Positions 1 through 11,800 of a stretch of DNA of 64,000 nt are shown here, in pieces; position 1 is the stretch's first letter; each line of letters opens with the position of its first letter. The stretch is from positions 37,821 through 101,820 of the forward strand of contig CAJNDS010000631.1 of assembly GCA_905221605.1 (NCBI GenBank). Direction: 5' to 3'. This stretch comes from Symbiodinium natans. Lineage: Eukaryota; Sar; Dinophyceae; Suessiales; Symbiodiniaceae. Both the position numbers and the translations under genes were made by a program. Below the pieces are notes generated by a model. It had not been told where the DNA came from and did not search any database. It was given only the letters and a program-made list of their open reading frames with translations.

Positions 1-3000
1 TACGAAGAGGTGATCGAGAGTGGACCTGGAGGATATGGTGGCATCGGCATTGGCATTGGCATGGGAAACTTTTTGCCATGTTCGAACTGTGCATGCGTGG
101 CTTGCGCGCCTGGGAGTATTCCAGATGCAAACAACACTTGTACGGAGTGTGAGGCAGGCAAATATGCCGAGTATGAAGCTACCACATGCACAGCTTGTCC
201 ATCCGGGACATACTCCAACGTTACTGGCATAAGCTCGGAGCAAGCCTGTCTGGAGTGCCCAGGCAAAACTACGGCGTCTGATGGCGCGACGAGCCTCGAC
301 ATGTGCATCCAGCCGGGCATCAACCAATCTTTTCAGTGTGTCCGAGGGAAGGTTTGTGCCATCTCTGGCTTTGAAGGCGTGGGGCTGGTTTCCAGCCATC
401 AGGTTGCCGTCAAGATGGAGGCCTGTGTTGTGGAGCCCACAGACCCTGGACCTGTAGCGGGTTACGGGGGTGATGGTGGGGGCATCGGCACGGGTGGCGG
501 CACCGGCATCGGGGGTGGAGGTTACGGTGGCTTGGATGGCGGATCATCCGGTTATGGTGGCAGCTCGGGTGGAGGCTACGGAGGCATCGATGGCGGATCA
601 TCCGGTTATGGTGGGTTGGATGGTGGAAGTGGCACGGGCAGCTCGGGTGGAGGCTACGGAGGCATCGATGGCGGATCATCCGGTTATGGTGGGTTGGATG
701 GTGGAAGTGGCACGGGCAGCTCGGGTGGAGGCTACGGCGGCGTCGATGGCGGATCATCCGGTTATGGTGGGTTGGACGGAGGAAGCGGCACGGGCAGCTC
801 GGGTGGAGGCTACGGAGGCGTCGATGGCGGATCATCCGGTTATGGTGGGTTGGACGGGGGAAGCGGCACCGGCAGCTCGGGTGGAGGATATGGTGGCTTG
901 GATGGCGGAAGCGGTGGGTTGGACGGTGGAAGCGGCACTGGCAGCGGCACTGGCAGCGGCGATGCTGGCACTGGCAGTGGCGATGCTGGCGATGGTGGAA
1001 ATAGCAGTGGCACCGGTGATGGTGGATCTGGTGATGGTGGTCCAGGTGGCAACAACACTAATGCTGGCCCAGGTGACGATGGAAACAGCACTGGTGATGG
1101 TGGACCTGGTGGTGGCGGCCCTGCCGGCGGTGAAAACAACACTGAAAACAACACTGATGGTGGCCCAGGTGCCGGCCCAGGTGGTGGCTTAGGTGACGGC
1201 GGTGAAAACAACACCGAAAACAACACTGGTGGCGGCCCAGGTGGTGGACCTGGCGATGGCGGCCCTGCCGGCGGTGAAAACAACACCGAAAACAACACTG
1301 GTGGCGGCCCAGGTGGTGGACCTGGCGATGGCGGCCCTGCCGGCGGTGAAAACAACACCGAAAACAACACTGGTGGCGGCCCAGGTGGTGGACCTGGCGA
1401 TGGCGGCCCTGCCGGCGGTGAAAACAACACTGAAAACAACACTGATGGTGGCCCAGGTGCCGGCCCAGGTGGTGGCCCAGGTGACGGCGGTGAAAACAAC
1501 ACCGAAAACAACACTGGTGGCGGCCCAGGTGGTGGACCTGGCGATGGCGGCCCTGCCGGCGGTGAAAACAACACCGAAAACAACACTGATGGTGGCCCTG
1601 GTCCAGGCGACGGCGGCAACAGCAGTGGCATCGGTGATGGGCCTGGTGATCCACCTGATGGCGGTGATGGGCCTGGTGATCCACCTGATCCGCCGTTTCC
1701 GCGCAGACTCCAAGGTGTGGACGCTCCAGATACTTCGGCAGTTGCTGGTTTCGGGACAGACTCTATATCATCTCAGGGCAGCACAACCTATTCCTGGTCT
1801 TTGCAACTGTCAGCAGATCCTGGGCAGTACAGGCTTTGTTGGTGTGGTGGTGTTGGCAGCGTTGCCTGTGATACCCTCGACAATTTCGACACTGACGTGG
1901 GCACAATCGTGGTGCTCGGGCCATACATCAATCAGCATTTTGCTTGCACGAAGGGCCATGTATGTCGTGATGTTGGTCCTGTGCAAGGTCTCGGGCTGAC
2001 AGCGGACGACCTTGTCCACTTTCGCGTCGCCTGCACCTTGGATCAGGCGAAGTTCTTCGGCGCAAGTTTGGAAGTTCGGGCACAGGAGTCACAAGGCAAC
2101 ATGAGCGGCGAGGTGGACTTATACTTGTCATCGCACACTGCGGTTACCACTGCTTCAGCAGAGTATGCCCTCTGCTGGTGTTCATCCATCGGCCCAGGTT
2201 GCACGAGCATGCTGATGCAAAATGTAGGGAGCGCCACGGTCTACTTGGAAACCCAGCTTGGGATCCTTGAGGTTCAGGGCCCTCCTACGGGCGAAGAGGC
2301 CGAGTGCTATCAAGGTCAGGAATGTGCTATCCAAATCAAGGGTGAGAGTCCTGGCTTGCAGGCAGGTGACCGAGTTTCCGTCCTCGAACAGTGTGGTGAG
2401 GGAGACTTCCTCGATGGCCTGCCTACACCGGGGTATGCGGACACAGTGGAGGGGACAGCTTATGCTTTCAACAGCTCAGCTGCGCTAGATGGTGCCCGCT
2501 ACTTGATGTCACTTCCGGGTATTTTTCGGCTGTGCTGGTGTCGTCCAGCAGAATCGGAATCTCTGTTTTGCAGCAGCGGTTCAGACTTCAACGTCACAGT
2601 GGGCTTGTTCCGATCTGTAGGACCGTACGCTGGTCAGGTACTCCACTGTCCCTTTGGTTCTCCGTGTCTTGTTACGGACCTACGCGGCATAGGCCTCTCC
2701 TCCGCCAACCTGCTGCTGGCCGTGGCAGACTGTGGGAGCGGGAACGGGACTCTTGCCTACTCGCAGCCACAGCCTGTTGCATCATCGTACAATGCGACCA
2801 GTGGCCAACACTACTATGACCTTGGGCATTTGGAGCTGCAGAATTCTAGGCCTGAGCAGCTCTGGGTCTGCTGGTGTGCAGGTGAACCCAATTGCAATAC
2901 AGCTGCTGACTTCCGTGTGTATGCTATGATGCTTTATGCCGAATGCCCTCCAGGCTGGTATGAGCTACAGAGTGCAACGATTACCTGTCAGGAGTGCCCT

Positions 3001-5857
3001 CCAGGCTATTACTGCGCCGGTGGCTACCCAGCCGGGATACAGAAATGTCTTGCAGGAATGACAAGTATGCCTGGAGCATCAAGCCTTGATCAGTGTGTTT
3101 GCCGTCATGGTTATTTTTGGAACGACCAGCTAGGCGCTTGCTTTGCTTGCCCAGCCGGCTTTTACCAGAATATGACGGGCAGACCAGCAAGTTGCACTGG
3201 AGTGTGCCCTGCGCAGACGACGTCGACCAGTGGCGCTGCTAGTCTCATGGAGTGTTCCTGTACAGGGAATACCGTGGACATTGACCCCACTCCCGAAGGC
3301 TTTAATTGTGTGGATTTGCTCAGCCTCGCTGGCAACTTCAGCAGCAATGACACGCACGTTTTTGCTGCTACACAGTTGGCTTTGTACTCCTTCTCAGGCT
3401 CGATCCTTGTGCTGGATGCCTCGACTGATTCATTGCTGGCAAACATCTTGGATGAGCTGTCTGAGCGCGTTGACCTGACTGACAGCACGCGTGCATCCTT
3501 CAGCTTGCTGGCACGTCACAGTGGAAGCTGGTACGTTGACTACGAGGTTCTCAGTCCTGACGCAGAATTGGCGGAGATCATGAGAGGTAGACTTGCGCCC
3601 GTGTCCTTTGATGCCTGGGTTTATTCGGAGATGGAAGGCACAGTTCTGGCGTCTGCATCGGTTGCTAATCAGACTCCGGTCCAGCACACAGTGCTGACGT
3701 GCCCTGAAGGTCTGGGTCTCCAGGCAGGGGATTATGTAACTGGCTTGGCTGATTGTCAGTGTCCACATGGCATGCAGCCTGCGGTTACTGGCGGCACAGG
3801 ATTGCTGAATGGCTGCACCAGCTGTCCTATAGGCACCTACAAGTCATCCACAGGGGATTCCATCTGCGTTGCTTGCCCATCAGCGGGGCATGTGCCGCTG
3901 ACCACGCTTCAGCAAGGTGCAATTTCTTATGCCGCTTGCACTTGCTCTGCAGGATTTGTCAACGAAGACCCGGCAGATCCGGCGAGTTGTGCTCCTTGCG
4001 GCCAGGGCTACTTCTGCCTTGGAGGAGGTGACAAGCAGCATTGTGGAGAATCGCAGACGACCAACGGCGACACTGCCAGCAGTCAGTTCGATTGCTTATG
4101 CCAGGAGGGTTTCAACAGCGCAGGTGCCGGGGTTTGTGAGGCGTGCGTGGCCGGTACGTTCAAGGAAGAGATTGGGAACTCGCCATGCGTGGAATGTCCT
4201 GCGGGACAGTTTTCAGAGCCAGGAGCGGAGGAGTGTGATTCCTGTGATGAAGGAACGTTCTCCACGGGTGGCACCGGCAGCTGTGAGCCGTGTCCGGCAG
4301 GCCGCTATTCGCCAGATGAAGAGGCAACATCAGTGGATGCATGTGTGGCATGTGAAGCCGGCAAGTGGAGTGACCAAGAAGGAGCTTCCGAGCAACAGAC
4401 GTGCCAGCCATGTCTTGCCGGATCGACGACCAGGCAAAGTGGCGCGCAGAATGACAGTCTCTGCGTACGTCCGTTCCCAGACCAGCCGAGGGAGTGTATT
4501 TCTGGCCGAGCTTGTGCTGTGGATGGGATCGAGGGCTATGGCCTTCAAGATGGACACCGCATTGGGCTTGCTAGTTCACACTGCAGTACAGCAAAGGTGG
4601 CCGTGCCGAACGTTGCGAACAGTGGGATTTCAGATCTGGCCAGCAGCAATGGTGGCCGATATGTGCTCGGAGAAAGTCCTTCGGAGTTTGCGCCTGAGGG
4701 CGGCTACTACTCCATGTGTTGGTGCGCAAACATTGGTGATCTGACTTGTGAAGACTTGAACAGCAATTATCTGATAGAAGCCGGTGAACTTCATGTCATT
4801 GGGCCCAGTGTGAACTCTTTTGAATGCGTTCGCGGTCGGGACTGTTCCAATCTGACGCCATTTCTTGGATTTGGATTGTCTGCCCTGGACTCTGTCGCAG
4901 TGCGACGGGACCAATGTGGATTGACAGCCCAGCTTGCCCTGTCCCCTGAAAACAGTGTTGGCAAGGGCAACTTGTCACTTGAAGAGGCCAGTGGGAGCAA
5001 CATGAGCAACCTCGTGCTCAGCTTCGGTATGTCACAGGCTTCCAGCGACTATCGTCTTTCCATCGATGCGGATGATGGAGGTTATGCGCTGTGCTGGTGT
5101 GCCAGCGATCGTGGCATGGCAGACGCCTGCAGCAACCCCGAAGACTATCGAGTGTTTGCAGGGCGCCTGAGAGTGGTGGGCCCGCGAACTAACCAAGAGA
5201 GTGAATGCTTTGTCGGGCAGGAGTGTGCCGTGACAGGTATGCGGGGTGTCAGCATGGAGACAGGGGATCGATTGATGATTCTCTCCAACTGCGGCACAGG
5301 AACAGCATTGCCTGGCTTTCCCAGCAGTGGCATCATGGAAACCCTGGATGGCGTCAACTTTGCTTTCCTGAGCAGCACCAGTAGATATCTGCTGTCAGTG
5401 CCAGGGATTTTTCGGATTTGCTTTTGCAGGCCGCTTGCTGGTGAGGTTTGCGCCTCTGCCTCCAGCTTCCACGCAGCTGTCGGACTGATGACAGCGAGTG
5501 GTCCGTTTGAGCAGACAACCACTTGTGAGCTGGGGAGCTCGTGCACGGTCCAGCTGTCCGGAATCGGCCTCATGGGCGGCGACCAGTTGCTGTTCGCCAT
5601 AGGCGAGTGCGGCAACTCCACGAGTGTGGGCTCACTGGGCTACCCCAGTTTGCAGGACCCGCTGGAGGTGGAAGATGGAAGCAGCGGAATGCAGGTAACC
5701 CTGGGAGAGCTTCCTGCAGAAGCTGTGCCTGGCCTGTACCGAGTGTGTTGGTGTCCGCTAGCTGCAGACTGCACATCGACGACAGAACACCGAGCTCCTG
5801 GAGGATATTTGCAAGTCAATTGCCCGGCAGGCACTTTCGCGACAGGTCCTTCCTCAG
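1..5857 (+). CDS. Gene A1 main ectodomain exon
   Basis: Open in frame 1 from the first base, about 1,950 residues. Order seen: a short Gly-rich start; two or three ephrin-receptor-like Cys repeats (CPSGTYSNVTG type); CWC module 1 interrupted by a long Gly/Asn-rich insert (about residues 145-570); CWC modules 2-4; a second block of Cys repeats (CPPGYYCAGG, CPAGFYQNMTG, CTSCPIGTYKSS and others); then modules 5-8. Each module runs from a C-x-x-G-x-x-C segment through a hydrophobic GLxxxD segment to CWC; module 7 has CFC. A less Cys-rich segment near residues 1100-1220 sits between the two halves. The exon ends at 5857 (phase 1) with a GC donor, aligned with the GT donor at 37469 in A2. Reading on would add about 65 residues including a G-run, which is clearly intronic. 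Confidence 0.88.
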
Positions 5858-8800
5858 GCGCGGCTGTGTCAGGGATTTGTTCCGAAGTTAGCCATGCCTT
5901 AGAATTGTTAAACAAAATGATACATCGAAAATGGGGGGGGGGGGTGGGGGGGTATCTGAATTGCGCATTCTCTGCAGCGTGTGTTTCGGAAAGCTCCGCG
6001 GACCTGGATCGCGGTCGTGTTCGTACGCCTTTCTTATTTCAAGCGCGTGTGTGGTGAGCTCCGTGGACCCGGATCGCGGTCTCCGTGAGCGCATGTTGTT
6101 TGCATTATGCCATTTTGCACGTCCTTTTTGACTTGCATGGCTTGATAGCTGTCCCTTGAGGAGTTAGGAAGGTTGGTACATCGTGATTGGACCAATTATC
6201 ATAACAATCAGTTCGGTCACACGTTCGACATCTCATGTTGCCGTGCCAGGAAAGCAATGTTTGCTTTGCACACGTGGCTACTATTGTGCTGGCGGACCCG
6301 AAGCTACGGCTACCAGGCTGTCTTGTCCAACAGGACGAACCACCCTTGCCCGGGGTTCCGCCACTGGGCCTTGTTAGCATGAGCACTGCCTGATGTTGCC
6401 TGCATCATCAAGGACGTTTGTGCAAGCTGATAAGGTCACCAGTGCGGACTGTCTCTGTGATCGAGGCTATTATTTTGCCCCCACATCCAGCAATTGCGTG
6501 GAATGCCAGAAAGGGGCTTACAAAGAGCAGGTGGGCAACCTGGAGACGTGCACGCAATGTGAGGCAGGCAACACCACATTCGACACAGGATCGGTGGCAC
6601 CTTCGGCATGCATACCTGAAGTCATCCCATCTGATGATCCAGACGGCGCAGACAGCTCCGGAAGTGCAAGTTTGGCAAACTCATCGGAAGTTCCTGCCGT
6701 GTCCTTCAACATGTCGCTTTCGAACATACCGGCCGATGCGGACCTCGAAACAATCAGGAACCAATTGATCGTACCTCGCCACCTACACAGCCGTAATGTC
6801 ACTTAAGTCATGCTTGCTTGAGACAGTCGCAGAATGCTTCTGGGAAAGTGTTTGCCTTGCATTGCCTGTTCCCAGGCCATGTTTCTTGCGACCTTCTCTG
6901 CCAGTGCGAGAGTAGACCCCAGCGCAATCGAAATTGCAGCTTGGCGCTGCTTTGTGGTCATGATTTGTGAGGCTCTTCCAGGAAGTGGAGGCTTTCTTTC
7001 ACTCTGTGACAAACATTTCGCCAGGTGCTTCAGGAAGAATTAGATGCCTCCCCCAAGAGCTAACGGCTGCCAGTGCTCGTCATAATTTTCATCCAGACAG
7101 TCAAGAGAGGCCAGAAAGGATCGTGTTGCTAATCGCAGGGAAGCGCATGACTCTGACCTGTAAGGACTTTGTAGGCCTGGGCCTGGCGGGAAGACGTCTC
7201 AGACGGCTTTTTGACGCGTCGATGATCGTCATCACAATCAAGCAGCGCAGCGTAGACGAGGCATCTGCGATCGTGGCAGACATGGACGCTTCCTGACTTG
7301 CATTAAGTCTCTCGACAACGCGCAGGTGTTCCAGCGAAATGTAGCCGCGAGCATTCCAGACATCCGTGGATTTGTCAACTCATGGCTCTTTGGAGCTATG
7401 CAAGCGGCTGTAAGACCATCTTGTCTGCCAAGGCCGCCACCGTAACGAACGAAGTGACTGCGGCCATTCAGAACAATCCGACCCTCACTTCATCTAGCGT
7501 TGCAGGCCTAGTTGCCACCCTGCCCCACACATGATATCACACAGAATCACACAGTCCAAGATGCCCTGTTATTCAAATGGAGCCGAAGAAGCTCAGACCT
7601 GAACCGTTTACCCTCGACTTCGAACCCTGGTTCTTCAGCCAAGGACCCTGAGCAGTGCAGGGATTACCCTGGAAGCCTCACCCCCAGCGGTCTCCTCCAC
7701 AACCGTGGAATGTGCACCCCGCATGTCAGTTCCACCGGGCCTTTCAGCGGCAAAAGCTCTTACTATTTATAAAGTGGTAGTTTATGCTCGATTCAAAGAG
7801 GCCGGAACATGTTGTCGTGGAGAGACACTGTGACTTGTCAGGTGTGCCTGTCCTCAGTGCAGCAGATTGCCAGTGCAGTCCCGGCTATACCTATGACACT
7901 GCGGCCCAGGGCTGCGAACCCTGTGCCACGGGTGAGTACAAGGAAGCCATTTGTCTTGCCGGAAAGCCCATGCCCGTGCAACAAGAAATCCGCAGAAAGC
8001 GCGGAGACGTGACATTGTGTGATATTGCACGTGCCAGGATACCATCTCAATGGAAGCGTGCACGAGATGTCCCACCGAAAAGTCCACGCTGGAGGTTGGT
8101 GCCACCTCGCTTCAGCAATGCAAATGTGAGGCCACGTGCCTTCTTGTGGTGCGTACTGGTGGGGCTTTGGGTCGTGTGTCTCGTGTGTTTCCACGCGGTG
8201 AGTAGTAAGAGCGCAGAGTGCAGGCTGGCCTTTACGCTGATGGTTCGGGATGCTCGTCCTGTGACATTGGACTTTATTGTCCCGGCACGGGCGAAGCAGT
8301 TGACTGCCCAGAACACTCTACAACTGTTGCCTTCGGCGGCAGGACGGCTGCAGACTGCATTTGCTTGCAGGGTTACAGGAAGGTCACGAGTTGTCAGCCA
8401 TGCGAACCCGGCACTTACAAGCCTACCATCGGAAATGATGCAACGTGCGCGTTGGAATGTCCAGCCAATGCAAACAGCGATCCGGCTTCATCTTCTTTGG
8501 CGGACTGCTTCTGCTTGCCTGGTTTCCATGCTATTCTGGATAACCCCTTTGACGAGGGAAGTCTCGCACGATGTGCTGGTTGCAACTATCAGGGCCTCGA
8601 CTGTCGTGGAGGCTTCGAGAATGAGACGAACGGTACCACTCAGCGTCGTCACGCGCAGCCTATTGCACTGTCGCCGGCTTATCTGGTGGGTTGCAGGTAT
8701 CAGATGCTGCTGACCTGTTCCTGCCGTTTAGCTAAGCGAGTGGTGCCTTGCAGCAAGTTTGGGCAAACGGTACTAAGGTCCGGCTTCTATCAAGGCGGCC

Positions 8801-11800
8801 AGTCCATTGCAGTGGAATGTGACGTTCTCTTTCCGAACGGCACAAGCGTCTGCATGGGCGGAGCCGGCTGCGTAGCGCAACGCTTGGACCTCCCAGTATC
8901 AGAAGCTTGCAATGGGCTCTTGGGAGCCTTGGCCCTATGCATCCCTCAGCCCTGAACTTTGGGGCTTCAGGCTGGCGTGTTGTCGTTCTGGAGTCTTTGG
9001 TGCGCGTCTTTCATTGCCCTCAGTCTGCACCTTGTGCATTTCCACAACAGTAGCGCAGCAACACGGTTTTTTGGGGGACTTCTTTGGGGATTTTGGGGGG
9101 TTTCCGGATCCGCCCGGGTGAGTGGGGCTGGTGGCAAAAGTAGGTGGCCGTGCAATGGTTGCTTGGTCGTTCGTGCCTAAGTTTGTTTTTTGTTTTCCCC
9201 AGCCTCGGTGTCGGTTGTCAAATTGTACACTAAACTCTTCTCCTCGCGCGGTCTACTCCTCGCCCAGCACCCGTGTCCCACCCCAGTTCGCCCCCACAGA
9301 GAGTCCCTGTGCCAAACCCAGAGTACCCCGACCCCAGGCTTTAGCCTGGAGCAGAACATGCCCAGAGAGTCCTTGCAGTGCTCGAGCCCAGAGTATTGTT
9401 AGAGAGTCCCTGGAGTGCCTCCAGAGTAGTCCCAGAGAGTCCCTGCAGCGCCCAGCCCCAAGGTATCCGCACAACACCAAGTCTGTTTTCAAAGAGTCCC
9501 TAGAGTGCCCAACTTCAAAGTATTCACGGAGTACACAGCCCCAGACTATTCTAGAATCCTGAGTATCCCCAACGCCAGAGTCGTCAATGGAGTGCCCGAT
9601 CCAGAGTATATCGAGAACCCGGGGTGCCCAACCCCCCAGAGTATTCTGACAGAATGCCTGAGTGCCCAACTCGCACTTCCTTGCCTGCAGGGTGGTTTTT
9701 ATGTTGAGGCTCAGTTGATAGTGGCCCGGTGTTTTTGTTCTTTTCTAAGGCCCTGGTCCCGGGTCCTGGTCCTTTGGTTCTGAGGCCCTGGTCCTCTGGC
9801 CCCCTGGTCTTTCGTCCGTCCTCTACACTTTTCTCTCCGTGCCCTGGTCCTTTGATTCTGTAGCCTTCGTCCTCTCTAGTCCTGCGGCCTCACGGCCCTT
9901 GGGTCGCTTTTGTCCCCTGGTCCACTGTCAAAACACAGGGACGAAAAGAACACCAACAAGAACAGGAAAACGAATAGCACCAATAGCAACAACAACAAAA
10001 CAAGAAAAACAACGACGACGAAGAAGACGAAGGTGAAGGCGAAGACGAAGGCGAAGGCGACGGCGGCGGCGCCGACGGCGACTAATCTGCCCGCTTGCTT
10101 CACTAGAATGTCGTGCGGTCAATGGCCCGTCATCTTTCCAAACCTATCATATGAGCATTGTTTGCAAATCAACCCCGCTAATTAATACGTCGTACAAGGT
10201 CGTGTCGTCAAGGGCCCGTCAACTAGTCGTCAACTTTCCAAACCCATCACACGAGCATTGTGTTTGCATATGGGGCCCCCAACCCCCGCGTGCTTGTAAG
10301 CTATGTAACCTTGCTTCATAGAATGTCGTTTCGTTCCTCAATGAATGGCCCGTCTTTCCAAACCCATCATACGAGCACCCCTCCCCCCCCCCAACAAACC
10401 AGAACACCCCCCACTCTCCTGAACTATGCAAGCTTGCGTCGTAGCATGTCGAACCGTCAATGGCTCGTTTTTCGAAACACATCATACGTGCAACCCGTCG
10501 ACCCTTGTGCGATGCAAAGCGGCCTCATGGAACCCCCCAAGCCTCAAGCCGGATGTAATCTACTCCACTTGGAGTCCTGGAACAAATAGAAATGCTGGAT
10601 TGTACAGCTTTTTCGCACCCGTAGAAATACTTAGAAACGGTGTAATTGGATGCTTCGGGATCCCTGGAACAGGCAGAAATGCTCTATGTTATCAGCATAT
10701 ATCAGCATTTGCAGCCTTTGCAACAGCCAGAAGTACCGTATGTTGGGATCTAGAGACCGTGAACAGCCAGAAATGGTGCATTTCATGGCATGTACAGATA
10801 GAAAGGGGGAGTACAACAGCCAGAAATGCTGTATTTTTCAGCATGTAGAGCCCGCAAATAGCCAGAAATGCAGCATTTCATAGAATTTAAAGCCAGGAAG
10901 TGGGGGAGCCAACGTTAGCAAGGAACACGAGCCAGAGAAGAAAACGTTAGGAAAAATATAAACACGTCCGCCGCAGTCGATAGTAGAGCTGCCACTGTAT
11001 ATGCGAAACTGCCAACCCTCAGCCCTGCTAGTTGTAGTTGTTTATAGTGCGGCTAATGCGCAGTCAGGACGCTGAGAGAGACCAGGGCTGGAGGCCTGAA
11101 TAGGTCACGAAAGCCATTCGTTCCAATATCCAGGATGGAAAAGGATTCCCCCAAATCAACTTTGCGAACTCTGTAGCTACGGCCGATGCAATCCGATGAT
11201 GCTTATGATGCTTCGGCACAGCTCGGCGTACCTTTGATGGAGTATTGGATTTCGGGTTTGTGCTCCTGTCCCCACTTTGCCCGCTTCTGGAAACAAGTGG
11301 AAATTGGGGCCTTCGAAAACGTCCCCCGCCCCCCTCCTCCCCGCTGTTTTTGAAAATCCCTTTGAAGCTGCTTGCATCAGGCTATTCTGGCTTTGCGGTA
11401 GCACCTCAATTTTTCTGCTTCGCAGATCCTTTGTAAGTGACAGTCGGGCACAACAGTCAGTTGTGAGTGTGTGTGCGAGACTGCGGCGCACGCAGAATAT
11501 AAAGAACCTTTGCGACGCCTGCAGCGGACGTTGTGCGCCTGCAGCGGACGTTGTAAGCGCAGTAAGGACAACCGAACGAACCACAACTACCAATCAACCA
11601 ACAAGTGGCAGGCACCGGGTAGAGGCCACTAACTAGTCAACTAGCTGCTGCAGGCTGCATAGAAGTCTGCACCATGGTCCGCGAAGATAGCAAAGTGACG
11701 GGTTCATTCACTCATGCAACTGAGGAAACGAGTGTGCAGAAGGCTCGGCTGCTTGATGCAAGCTTTCCAAGTGCGCAACAAGACGTAGCAGCTTCACGAT

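Noticed and set aside
410-1713. Long open frames on the minus strand and in other + frames across the Gly/Asn arrays (Pro-, Val- and His-rich products)
   Set aside because: Shadows of the in-frame 72- and 78-base repeats of the A1 ectodomain exon.
5930-6060. Extension of the A1 ectodomain frame through a G run to a stop at 6057
   Set aside because: Alignment with A2 ends at 5857, where a GC donor is present; the rest is intron.
9670-9770. Frame with GGFYVEAQLIVARCFC resembling the GFYQ segment of the A genes
   Set aside because: The true exon was found at 8778; flanking sequence is simple repeat and the likeness is short, so probably chance.
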